Origin: Chloroflexota bacterium
GTDB taxonomy: Bacteria > Chloroflexota > Anaerolineae > Promineifilales > Promineifilaceae
Assembly (NCBI GenBank): GCA_020353135.1
Contig: CP070688.1
Location: 2,585,767 to 2,596,469, forward strand
Reading direction: 5' to 3'
DNA: 10,703 bases
The position numbers and the translations under genes are program-made. Shown here in pieces: positions 1 to 6,189 of this stretch. Positions within the stretch are counted from its first letter, which is position 1. Each line of letters opens with the position of its first letter. The notes under the pieces were generated by a model. The model made no database searches, had not been told where the DNA came from, and saw only the letters and a program-made list of their open reading frames with translations.

Positions 1-1
1 A

Positions 2-97
2 AAAGGCGGCCACTTCGAGCCGGCCGATCTTGCAAAAAACCCGCAGGTGCGCCGATTGTTCGGCCGCGACGGCGTATTCATATTTGAAATCCGGTGA
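2..97 (+). CDS. C-terminal end of an unidentified protein (partial)
   Basis: The frame starting at base 2 is open from the window edge to a TGA at 95-97 and gives 31 residues ending in GVFIFEIR. Its third codon positions are G/C-rich like those of the other genes here, and the peptide is a plausible soluble C-terminus (mixed charged and hydrophobic residues, alternating hydrophobics in VFIFEI that suggest a terminal beta strand). Another frame is also open across this stretch but reads as an Arg/Ser/Cys-rich peptide and is less convincing. I do not recognise the family. A promoter lies between this stop and the next gene, so it is probably a separate transcription unit. Confidence 0.5.
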   Translation, partial: KGGHFEPADLAKNPQVRRLFGRDGVFIFEIR

Positions 98-141
98 ATC
101 CAGGGCCACGAAACATAGGTCTGAGAGGACCGATTTCACTC

Positions 142-158
142 ATGACGCGAAGCGTTAT
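142..158. repeat. Near-perfect inverted repeat upstream of the acyl-CoA dehydrogenase promoter
   Basis: ATGACGC and GCGTTAT flank a GAA centre: two 7-base arms with one mismatch (a G-T pair in RNA). It ends six bases before the -35 hexamer of the promoter at 164-192. This size and position would suit an operator for a dimeric regulator. It could also be a weak hairpin behind the upstream gene, although no T-run follows. Its function is inference only. Confidence 0.3.
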
Positions 159-163
159 GCGAA

Positions 164-192
164 TTGCCCACCCCCTCTGATACCGATATAAT
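164..192 (+). promoter_or_regulatory. Sigma70-type promoter for the acyl-CoA dehydrogenase gene
   Basis: TTGCCC at 164-169 and a consensus TATAAT at 187-192 are separated by exactly 17 bp. The predicted transcription start near 199 leaves a leader of about 35 nt before the ATG at 234. The match in sequence, spacing and position is good. No other promoter of comparable quality lies upstream of the cluster. Confidence 0.75.
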
Positions 193-233
193 CCAAGGGC
201 GATTTCAAGCGCCAATCTCTGAGAATCGAGCCT

Positions 234-1448
234 ATGTTAAATCTCTCGCTCACCGAAGAACAGACCGAAGTAGCCCGCATGGTGAAGGAATTTGCGGAGC
301 GGGAAGTATATCCGACCATCAAGGAATATGATCGGCGGCAGGAGATGAATCCTGAAGTGCTGCCTCGCATGGCCGAGCTGGGCATATTAGGCATCAATAT
401 CCCCGTTCGTTACGGGGGCCAGGGATTTGATTACATTACTCTGGGCCTGGTGTGCGAGGAGTTGGAACACGTAGATACTACGTTGCGCGTGGTGATGTCG
501 GTACATGTAGGTCTTAACAGCATGGGTCTGCTCCAATGGGCGTCTGAAGAGCAAAAGCAACGTCTCTTGACGCCACAGGCGCGAGGTGAGAAGTATGCCG
601 GCTACTGCCTCACCGAACCGGGCGCCGGATCGGACGTCGCCAACATCCAGTCGACGGCCCGGCGCGATGGTGATGATTACATCGTCAACGGCGAGAAGAT
701 GTGGATCAGCCTGGCGACTAAAGCTCATCACTTCCTATGGTTCGCCAAGACCGATCCCGGTGCGGTGCCAGCCTACAAAGGGATAACCGCCTTCGTGGTC
801 GAAAGCGATATGCCTGGCGTAACTTCTGGTGACATACATGATAAACTGGGCGTACGGGCCGGTTCAACTGGCTGGGTGAACTGCTCCGACGTGCGCGTGC
901 CGGCCGCCAACCGGATCGGTCAGGAAGGGGAGGGCTTCAAGATCGCCATGAGTTGCCTGGACAACGGCCGTTACACAGTTGCGTCTGGAGCGACCGGTCT
1001 TATTCGGGCCAGCCTGGAGGCCTCTCTCCGCTACGCAAAGGAACGAGAAACATTTGGCAAACCTATCGCCAAGCACCAGCTGATCAAACAGAAACTGGCC
1101 TGGATGCAGCAATGGTACGATGTGTCTCGCCTGCTCTACTTGCAGGCCGGCTGGCTGAAGAACGAGGGCCGGCGAAATACACGAGAGACTTCGCTGGCCA
1201 AATGGTACGCCACCGACATGTCCTTTAAGGCCGCTAACGAGGCAATCCAGGTGCACGGCGCCTATGGTTATTCAGATGAATACGACGTCGAGCGTTACCT
1301 GCGAAATAGCCGTGGGGCCATTATCTACGAAGGCACGAGTGAAATTCACCAATTGATGCAGGCCGGGTATGCCTTGGGCGAGCGAAGAGACAGACCACTG
1401 CGCAAGGAACTCCCGGCTTATGATGCGGAATTCTGGCAAGAAGTGTAA
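234..1448 (+). CDS. Acyl-CoA dehydrogenase family flavoprotein (glutaryl-CoA-dehydrogenase-like sequence features)
   Basis: This 404-residue protein has full family length: an alpha-helical N-terminal domain (about 1-120), a middle beta domain (about 121-230) and a C-terminal helical domain (about 231-385). The flavin-contacting motif YCLTEPGAGSD is at 124-134 and KMWIS at 155-159. The family's catalytic base is Glu366 in IYEGTSEIHQ, the position used by short/medium-chain and glutaryl-CoA dehydrogenases. Family members oxidise an acyl-CoA to the 2,3-enoyl-CoA using FAD and pass electrons to ETF, which fits the etfBA genes downstream. Arg85, in DTTLRVVMSV, lies where glutaryl-CoA dehydrogenase has its substrate-carboxylate arginine, but the following serine of that enzyme is a valine here, so substrate is unsettled. 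A conserved Gly in the QVHGAYGY segment is Ala. The ATG at 234 gives the expected N-terminus (LSLTEEQ); its ribosome binding site is weak (GAGAATCGAG just upstream). No signal peptide: cytosolic. Confidence 0.93.
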   Translation: MLNLSLTEEQTEVARMVKEFAEREVYPTIKEYDRRQEMNPEVLPRMAELGILGINIPVRYGGQGFDYITLGLVCEELEHVDTTLRVVMSVHVGLNSMGLLQWASEEQKQRLLTPQARGEKYAGYCLTEPGAGSDVANIQSTARRDGDDYIVNGEKMWISLATKAHHFLWFAKTDPGAVPAYKGITAFVVESDMPGVTSGDIHDKLGVRAGSTGWVNCSDVRVPAANRIGQEGEGFKIAMSCLDNGRYTVASGATGLIRASLEASLRYAKERETFGKPIAKHQLIKQKLAWMQQWYDVSRLLYLQAGWLKNEGRRNTRETSLAKWYATDMSFKAANEAIQVHGAYGYSDEYDVERYLRNSRGAIIYEGTSEIHQLMQAGYALGERRDRPLRKELPAYDAEFWQEV

Positions 1449-1460
1449 CGCCAGGCGCGT

Positions 1461-1994
1461 ATGAGCCAATCGGTCAAGGTAAAGGTCCGCCCGGGTGGAA
1501 CTGTACAGTTCCCCGGGATTTGCGTTCACTGTTCGCGACCGGCCGGGGAGCGCTTGCTGTTGAAGAAACGCCGGGGGCGCCTGACCCGTTTGATCGACGT
1601 ACCCCTCTGCGATCAGTGCGCCGCCGAACTGGGTCGCCAATCTGGCGAGGAAGAGAGAATGGGCCGTTTGGGCCGGTTCGTGGCAATTCTGGTTGCTCTG
1701 CTGGTCTTGATATTGGGCTTTGTGGTCTTGCCCAGCGGGCTGCCGGTCGTGATAAGGGTCATGATCGCGGCTGCCGTGGCCGTTATCGCCGGCCGGCTAA
1801 TCTTCGCCTTCTTCAAACGCAAGAGCCTGGCCGCCGCTCACCCGGAAAAGACCACTATCTTGGACTCCGCTCGAATGACCCAATTTTCCTGGCGGGCGAC
1901 CACATTTCGCTTCAATAATGAAGATTTCGCTGGCCAGTTCATGCAACTCAATGAGTCGCGCTTAATGCCACATTCAAACGGTAATGCTGAATGA
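1461..1994 (+). CDS. Small zinc-ribbon membrane protein of unknown function
   Basis: This 177-residue protein is not one I can name. Its N-terminus carries two cysteine pairs, CVHC (21-24) and CDQC (50-53), about 25 residues apart, which looks like a zinc ribbon. A short Arg/Glu-rich stretch follows, then two adjacent hydrophobic segments (about 73-91 and 96-118) predicted to form a membrane hairpin, closed by a basic FFKRK. The C-terminal soluble part holds an aromatic/Asn pattern (TTFRFNNEDFAGQFMQLN, about 147-164), which I associate with a C-terminal module of similar small membrane proteins, though I cannot name a domain. With two transmembrane segments both ends would lie on the same side, probably the cytoplasm. 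It starts 12 bp after the dehydrogenase stop, so the two are probably co-transcribed; the SD is weak. A link to acyl-CoA oxidation rests only on gene position. Confidence 0.75.
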   Translation: MSQSVKVKVRPGGTVQFPGICVHCSRPAGERLLLKKRRGRLTRLIDVPLCDQCAAELGRQSGEEERMGRLGRFVAILVALLVLILGFVVLPSGLPVVIRVMIAAAVAVIAGRLIFAFFKRKSLAAAHPEKTTILDSARMTQFSWRATTFRFNNEDFAGQFMQLNESRLMPHSNGNAE

Positions 1995-2005
1995 ATCAAC
2001 CGGTT

Positions 2006-2038
2006 CTGACCTGCGGTCAGCAGTTGACCGCAGGTCAG
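2006..2038. promoter_or_regulatory. Nested palindromes before etfB: hairpin, double operator, or both
   Basis: Bases 2006-2019 (CTGACCTGCGGTCA) are a perfect 14-base inverted repeat of 2025-2038, with a 5-base centre GCAGT. Each half is itself a palindrome: CTGACC-TGC-GGTCAG at 2006-2020 and TTGACC-GCA-GGTCAG at 2024-2038 (one mismatch). As RNA this is a strong hairpin 12 bp after the membrane-protein stop, but no T-run follows, so it is not a standard intrinsic terminator. As DNA it resembles two adjacent 15-bp sites for a dimeric regulator. TTGACC at 2024-2029 could also act as a -35 element, but I find no good -10 at the right spacing (TCGATA at 2047-2052 is poor). Confidence 0.55.
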
Positions 2039-2105
2039 CGAACCGTTCGATACAGAAGAGTTCTATCCTGATCAACCTAAGCAATTCTTCAAGGAGGTTC
2101 CCTGC

Positions 2106-2900
2106 ATGAGAGTCATCGTTTGTATCAAGCAGACCCCAAGCACCACGGCCGTTTTCAGCGTCGTAGATGGCAAGGTGAATTGGGACGATCCCGGCGACAA
2201 AGCAAATGTAATGAATCCGTGGGACGAATATGCCGTGGAAGAGGCCATTCGCCTCCAAGAGGCCCATGGCGGCGACACCATTGCCCTGACAATGGGGCCG
2301 GAATCCAGCCAAGACGCGCTGAAGACTTGCCTGGCGATGGGCTGCACCGAAGCGATCCTCGTGTCAGATGATGCATTCGCGGCATCGGACACCTTGGCCA
2401 CGGCTCGCGTCTTGGCCGCGGCCATTCGAAAATCCGGCGATGCGCAACTGGCCTTTTTCGGCAAACAGGCCATTGACGGCGATACAGGGCAAACTACTGT
2501 CCAGACGGCTCAGAAGCTAGGTTGGACCCCGCTGACCTTCGTGGCTGAAATCAAGGAGTTGGATCCCGAGGCTGGCACGATCACCGTGGTGCGCCTGGTC
2601 GAGGAAGGCCGGGAGACGGTGAAGGCGACATTGCCTGCTGTCATCAGCGTCGTCAAAGAGATCAACGAACCGCGATACCCGTCGTTCATGGGCATCCGCA
2701 AAGCCAATCGAGCCCAAATCCCTGTTTGGACCGCGGCCGACCTGGAGCTTGATAGCCCTCCCGGATCCAGTAAAGCCGATTGGAGTCAAATTTCGGCGTT
2801 GCCGGTCCGTGATACCAGCGTAGAGATTATTGAATCTGAAACAGTTGAAGAGCAGGCCAAGATCCTGGTCGATCGCCTATTCGAGGAGAAAGTGATATGA
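2106..2900 (+). CDS. etfB: Electron transfer flavoprotein, beta subunit
   Basis: At 264 residues this is normal EtfB length. The N-terminus MRVIVCIKQTP, the segment NPWDEYAVEEAIRL (37-50), the adenine-nucleotide loop GKQAIDGDTGQT (119-130) and the signature region ending in LPAVISVVKEINEPRYPSF are all characteristic. EtfB pairs with EtfA to carry electrons from acyl-CoA dehydrogenases, normally to ETF:quinone oxidoreductase; some ETFs instead bifurcate electrons from NADH. The loop reads D-G-D-T-G-Q rather than the D-D-D-x-N-Q-T-G-Q of the mitochondrial, AMP-binding type. The start is set by a strong SD, AAGGAGGT at 2091-2098, seven bases before ATG. The stop overlaps the etfA start (ATGA), implying translational coupling. 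Cytosolic. Confidence 0.95.
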   Translation: MRVIVCIKQTPSTTAVFSVVDGKVNWDDPGDKANVMNPWDEYAVEEAIRLQEAHGGDTIALTMGPESSQDALKTCLAMGCTEAILVSDDAFAASDTLATARVLAAAIRKSGDAQLAFFGKQAIDGDTGQTTVQTAQKLGWTPLTFVAEIKELDPEAGTITVVRLVEEGRETVKATLPAVISVVKEINEPRYPSFMGIRKANRAQIPVWTAADLELDSPPGSSKADWSQISALPVRDTSVEIIESETVEEQAKILVDRLFEEKVI

Positions 2901-3868
2901 GCGGCGTATGGGTTTGGATCGAGCAATTTGAAGGCCAGGTGAAGGCCATTAGCCAGGAGATGTTAGGCGCTGGCCGCACGGCAGCCCAGGGATTAGGTCA
3001 ACCGTTGACGGCCGTCGTATTGGGACACAATGTCCAAGCTTTGGCTCAAGAATGCTTTGACCTGGGGGCGGACAACGTGCTTGGCGCCGACGATCCCACT
3101 CTAGGTCATTTCCGTGTCGAAGCCTACGGGCCCGTGCTGTCAGACATGGCTCGCGAACGTTCACCCCAGGCACTGCTGTTTGGCGCCTCAACCCGCGGCC
3201 GGGACCTGGCCGCCTGGGTGGCGGCCGAATTGGACGCAGGGCTGGTCGCCGACGGCATTGGTTTATCCGTCGAGGACGGCACGCTCAAAGTCACCCGTCC
3301 GGTCTACGCGGGCAAGCTGCAAGCGGAGGTTTTTGTGACCGATGGGCCGCAACTCGTTTCTTTACGCGGCCGAGCCTTTGCTCCGGCCGAATCAACTGGG
3401 GGCAGCGGCGAAGCCGAGTGGGTCTCGGCCGCCGCCGGGGACGTGTCAACCGAGATCGTCAGTTTTGAGAGCAGTGAGGGAACGGTAAGTTTGAACGATG
3501 CCACCATCATCGTCAGCGGCGGCCGCGGTGTCGGCGGTCCGGACGGTTTCGCCCCGGTTCAGGAGTTGGCGGACGTACTGAGTGGGGCTATGGGTGCTTC
3601 CCGTGCGGCCGTCGATGCCGGCTGGATTCCTTACGAATACCAGGTAGGTCAAACTGGCAAGACCGTGAGTCCCGATCTTTACATCGCCTGCGGTATCAGC
3701 GGGGCTATCCAGCATCAGGCCGGCATGCGCACTTCAAAAGTCATCGTGGCCATCAACAAAGATTCCGACGCGCCTATCTTCAAGTTGGCCAGTTACGGCG
3801 TCGTGGGTGACTTGTTCAAAGTGCTGCCTGCCCTGACAGCCGAGTTCCGAAAACGCCTGGGGAACTGA
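2897..3868 (+). CDS. etfA: Electron transfer flavoprotein, alpha subunit
   Basis: This 323-residue protein has an N-terminal EtfA/B-like domain (about 1-190) and a C-terminal FAD-binding domain. Motifs of the latter are SGGRGVGG at 207-214, GASRAAVDAGW starting at 233 (Arg236 corresponds to the conserved flavin-contacting arginine of the family), and YQVGQTGKTVSPDLYIACG, which runs into the classic EtfA signature at 261-289 (LYIACGISGAIQHQAGM through AINKD). The protein carries the ETF FAD and forms a heterodimer with EtfB. Its ATG overlaps the etfB stop by four bases. The N-terminal region is Ala/Gly-rich but unbroken. No ETF:quinone oxidoreductase follows; the transcript ends at the terminator just downstream. 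Confidence 0.95.
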   Translation: MSGVWVWIEQFEGQVKAISQEMLGAGRTAAQGLGQPLTAVVLGHNVQALAQECFDLGADNVLGADDPTLGHFRVEAYGPVLSDMARERSPQALLFGASTRGRDLAAWVAAELDAGLVADGIGLSVEDGTLKVTRPVYAGKLQAEVFVTDGPQLVSLRGRAFAPAESTGGSGEAEWVSAAAGDVSTEIVSFESSEGTVSLNDATIIVSGGRGVGGPDGFAPVQELADVLSGAMGASRAAVDAGWIPYEYQVGQTGKTVSPDLYIACGISGAIQHQAGMRTSKVIVAINKDSDAPIFKLASYGVVGDLFKVLPALTAEFRKRLGN

Positions 3869-3908
3869 AGCAGCAGTACGTTCCACCAGAGACAATCCTA
3901 CACTAATC

Positions 3909-3967
3909 AAACCTCCCAGAGCCGACAGCCTATCCGGGCCGAGCGGTTATCTGGGAGGTTTTTCTTT
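3909..3967 (+). terminator. Intrinsic terminator after etfA
   Basis: AAACCTCCCAGA (3909-3920) pairs perfectly with TCTGGGAGGTTT (3950-3961) across a 29-base loop and is followed by TTCTTT, giving a T-rich tract at 3959-3967. It begins 40 bp after the etfA stop and closes the acyl-CoA dehydrogenase/ETF unit. The A-rich 5' side could give some termination in the other direction, but no minus-strand gene lies there. Confidence 0.85.
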
Positions 3968-4022
3968 GCCCGATACCAGGAGCATGAGAAGGCAATCATA
4001 CCCTGATACCATTGATTCACTA

Positions 4023-4051
4023 TTTACATAAGTAATGCGACTGGCTATAAT
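4023..4051 (+). promoter_or_regulatory. Sigma70-type promoter for rsgA
   Basis: TTTACA at 4023-4028 and a perfect TATAAT at 4046-4051 are 17 bp apart, close to consensus throughout. The predicted start near 4058 gives a leader of roughly 65 nt before the proposed CTG start of rsgA. The surrounding sequence is A/T-rich, in contrast to the coding regions. The same promoter may also serve the downstream lipoprotein gene. Confidence 0.8.
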
Positions 4052-4108
4052 ATGATTCGTTGCTGTAGATGTAGGGTCACTCGAAAGCTTGACCGGCACA
4101 TATGGCCT

Positions 4109-4114
4109 GGAGGG
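4109..4114 (+). promoter_or_regulatory. Ribosome binding site that decides the rsgA start
   Basis: GGAGGG sits seven bases before CTG at 4122. The alternative TTG at 4143 has only AAGGA touching the start codon with no spacer, too close to function normally. The Shine-Dalgarno position therefore favours the CTG start. Confidence 0.6.
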
Positions 4115-4121
4115 TATCTAA

Positions 4122-5069
4122 CTGGCCAAACCAATACAAGGATTGGTAATCAAGGCTCAAAGCGGTTTCTTCACCGTGAAGACCGATGACGGCCGTCTAG
4201 TCGTTTGCCAGATTCCGGGTCGCCTTAAGCAAGAGAAACAAGACACCGATATCGTGGCCGCCGGTGATCGTGTGGAGATCACGGTCAATCCAGACGGCAC
4301 AGGCCTTGTCGATTCGGTGGCCGAGCGGACCAGCGTGATTTCGCGAGCCAGGTCTGTCCCTGACAAGCGCAGTATCTTGAGCGACCAGGAGCAGGTGCTT
4401 GTCGCCAATCCGGATCAAGTTGTGCTGGTATTTTCCATCCGCCAGCCCCAGCCGAGCTTGCGCAAACTGGATCGGTTCCTGGTCGTTAGCGAAATGAACG
4501 AGCTGCCAGCGGTTATCTGCGTCAACAAGATAGACCTGGTCGAACCGGGCCAGGCGGAAGCGACATTCGCCGTCTACGAAGGGCTTGGCTATCAGGTACT
4601 CTACACTAGCGTCATAACCGGACAAGGCATTGCCGAATTACGAGACCAGTTGCGAGACAGAATCTCGGTACTTACCGGCAGCTCGGGCGTCGGCAAAAGC
4701 AGCTTGCTGAATGCCGTTCAGCCCGATCTTGGCCTGCGTGTCCGTGAGGTCAGCCAGGCCACAGAAAAGGGGCTGCACACGACGCGCCATGTCGAATTGG
4801 TGCCGCTTGAGGTTAGCGGCTATGTAGCCGACACGCCCGGTATCCGGAGCCTCGCGGTCTTTGATCTCGAACCAGGTGAACTTGACGGCTATTTTCGCGA
4901 GATCGCGCCCTTGGTGTCCGAGTGTCAATTCAGTGATTGCACACATCGCCACGAACCGCGTTGCGCCGTTCGGGCGGCCGTTGACGACGGGAGCGTTTCG
5001 GCCGCGCGCTATGATAGCTATCTGCGACTGCGCGAGGAGCATGAGATACTCGAGGAGAGCGCTTACTAG
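4122..5069 (+). CDS. rsgA: Ribosome small-subunit-dependent GTPase RsgA (YjeQ/YloQ), probable CTG start
   Basis: RsgA is a circularly permuted GTPase that binds the 30S subunit and checks a late step of its assembly, in the cytoplasm. The order here is diagnostic: an N-terminal OB-fold (GLVIKAQSGFFTV near the start), then NKID (135-138), the P-loop GSSGVGKSS (186-194), the TT switch in GLHTTRH, DTPG (237-240), and a C-terminal zinc site with Cys268, Cys273, His275 and Cys281 in the family pattern C-x4-C-x-H-x5-C. With the CTG start the protein has 315 residues and begins M-AKPIQGLVIKAQ; a TTG start at 4143 would give 308 residues and lose the Q-G that usually precedes LV-KAQSG in relatives. 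An in-frame TAA at 4119-4121 rules out any earlier start. The lipoprotein gene follows after 58 bp. Confidence 0.93.
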   Translation: MAKPIQGLVIKAQSGFFTVKTDDGRLVVCQIPGRLKQEKQDTDIVAAGDRVEITVNPDGTGLVDSVAERTSVISRARSVPDKRSILSDQEQVLVANPDQVVLVFSIRQPQPSLRKLDRFLVVSEMNELPAVICVNKIDLVEPGQAEATFAVYEGLGYQVLYTSVITGQGIAELRDQLRDRISVLTGSSGVGKSSLLNAVQPDLGLRVREVSQATEKGLHTTRHVELVPLEVSGYVADTPGIRSLAVFDLEPGELDGYFREIAPLVSECQFSDCTHRHEPRCAVRAAVDDGSVSAARYDSYLRLREEHEILEESAY

Positions 5070-5127
5070 CGACCGTTCCGACGCAGAGCCGTTCGGAGCG
5101 AGCCGGGTCATTGGCGGATTAGGACTG

Positions 5128-6099
5128 ATGAACGACAAACCGTTGGTGGACCAATTCGTTTTGAGGCGCCAGGCCCTTTGGCTGGTGATAACGGTCCTCT
5201 TGGTCCTGCTGGCCGGCTGCGCCGACGTCACTCCAACCCGAACGAACGATATCGTAGACGGTGGAAACCACTTGCCGATCGCTCAGGAATTTCAGGCGTT
5301 CTTCGAGGAGAATGGCGGGCTAATGGTTCTTGGCTACCCTCTGACCGAGGCCTATCTCGATTCGGATGACGAGCTGTTGATTCAATACTTCCAGCGCTTG
5401 CGGCTGGAATATGATCAGTCCCAAGATCGCATATCTTTAACGCCGCTGGGCCGCTGGGCCATGGGCGATGAGCAGGTTCTGATCCCAGGGGTCGGGGCTG
5501 GGCCGTCAGACGGACTGGAAGGGAGCGAATTGGAGGTCCAGGATGCCTTCCTGGCCTTCTATGAGGCTAATGGCGGTGAGGAGCTATTCGGCCGGGCGAT
5601 CTCGGGCGAATTGGAAGATGGCGGGCGGCGAGCGCAGTACTTTGAAAACGCGTTACTGGAGTGGCAGCCGGATGCGCCTCTAGACTACCGGGTCCAGCTT
5701 GGACACTTGGGCGAAGCCCATTATCGCCAGGTAGGTATCTTCGAAGACCCGGGTCGCAGTCGTCCGCTGGATTCGGCTGGCGTGCGCGAAGCAAATGTAT
5801 CCGCTGCTTTTCGGGCGCCCATCCTTTACGCCGGCGAAGAGCAGATCGTCTACGTCGACGTAAAAACGCCAGAAGGGCAGCGGCCGGTTGCCGGCGTATC
5901 AGTCAATCTGACCGTCTTTTACAATGAAAGATCCGAAACGTTCAGCCTGACAGAAACGGATGGGGCCGGTCACACTCATGGCACTTTGCTCCTGGCCGAC
6001 CTGCGGCCCGGGCAAAGAGTACGAGTAGTAATTGAAGCATCTGCGCCAGGCGGGGCGGCCATCGGGGCCACTTCAAAGAGCTTTAAGAGCTGGTGGTAG
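5128..6099 (+). CDS. Lipoprotein with two FFxxNGG/FGYP-type repeats and a C-terminal Ig-like domain
   Basis: This 323-residue protein starts with a lipoprotein signal: a basic RR (13-14), a hydrophobic core and the lipobox LAGC, with Cys31 as the lipidation site. Two copies of a roughly 60-residue repeat follow. Copy one (about 51-112) has FFEENGG, LGYPLTE and QYFQRLRLE, ending LTPLGRWAM; copy two (about 137-199) has FYEANGG, LFGRAIS and QYFENALLEW, ending VQLGHLGEAHY. Such repeats recur in exported Chloroflexota proteins; a carbohydrate or cell-envelope role is often supposed, but I know of no established function. The last ~105 residues alternate hydrophobic strands (EQIVYVDVKTPEG, VSVNLTVFYN, GTLLLADLRPGQRVRVVIEA), suggesting an Ig-like beta sandwich. 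ATG 5128 is preceded by a modest AGGA. The open frame extends back into rsgA to 4861, but that part lacks a signal peptide and overlaps rsgA, so I reject it. Confidence 0.8.
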   Translation: MNDKPLVDQFVLRRQALWLVITVLLVLLAGCADVTPTRTNDIVDGGNHLPIAQEFQAFFEENGGLMVLGYPLTEAYLDSDDELLIQYFQRLRLEYDQSQDRISLTPLGRWAMGDEQVLIPGVGAGPSDGLEGSELEVQDAFLAFYEANGGEELFGRAISGELEDGGRRAQYFENALLEWQPDAPLDYRVQLGHLGEAHYRQVGIFEDPGRSRPLDSAGVREANVSAAFRAPILYAGEEQIVYVDVKTPEGQRPVAGVSVNLTVFYNERSETFSLTETDGAGHTHGTLLLADLRPGQRVRVVIEASAPGGAAIGATSKSFKSWW

Positions 6100-6125
6100 C
6101 CAGGACCACTTCGCTAGGCGCCGTG

Positions 6126-6158
6126 AAAAAAGCCGGCGCCGTTAACGGGGCGCCGGCT
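6126..6158 (-). terminator. Intrinsic terminator for the minus-strand VIT/vWA gene
   Basis: AGCCGGCGCC (6131-6140) and GGCGCCGGCT (6149-6158) form a perfect 10-bp G+C-rich stem around an 8-base loop. On the plus strand the stem is preceded by six A residues (6126-6131), so on the minus strand it ends in a run of T: a standard terminator 31 bp after the VIT/vWA stop. On the plus strand there is no T-run, so the lipoprotein gene may rely on other means. Confidence 0.85.
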
Positions 6159-6189
6159 GTATGCCAGGCAGTCGTGGACTCTTACGGAG

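Noticed and set aside
4075..4096. GGTCA...TGACC inverted repeat in the rsgA leader, echoing the palindromes before etfB
   Set aside because: The arms are 5 bases with a 10-base spacer and reversed orientation compared with CTGACC-N3-GGTCAG, so it is probably chance.
4102..4149. A 15-codon ORF (MAWRVSNWPNQYKDW) with three Trp codons overlapping the rsgA start, resembling a Trp leader peptide
   Set aside because: It has no Shine-Dalgarno sequence, contains the rsgA ribosome binding site within itself, and rsgA has no link to tryptophan supply. Chance is the simpler explanation.
4861..5127. N-terminal extension of the lipoprotein into rsgA
   Set aside because: It would overlap the rsgA zinc-site coding region and bury the lipobox signal peptide inside the protein.
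4638..5231. A 197-residue open frame on the minus strand
   Set aside because: It lies antisense to rsgA and the lipoprotein start, both of which have full domain support; it shows no recognisable motif or RBS.
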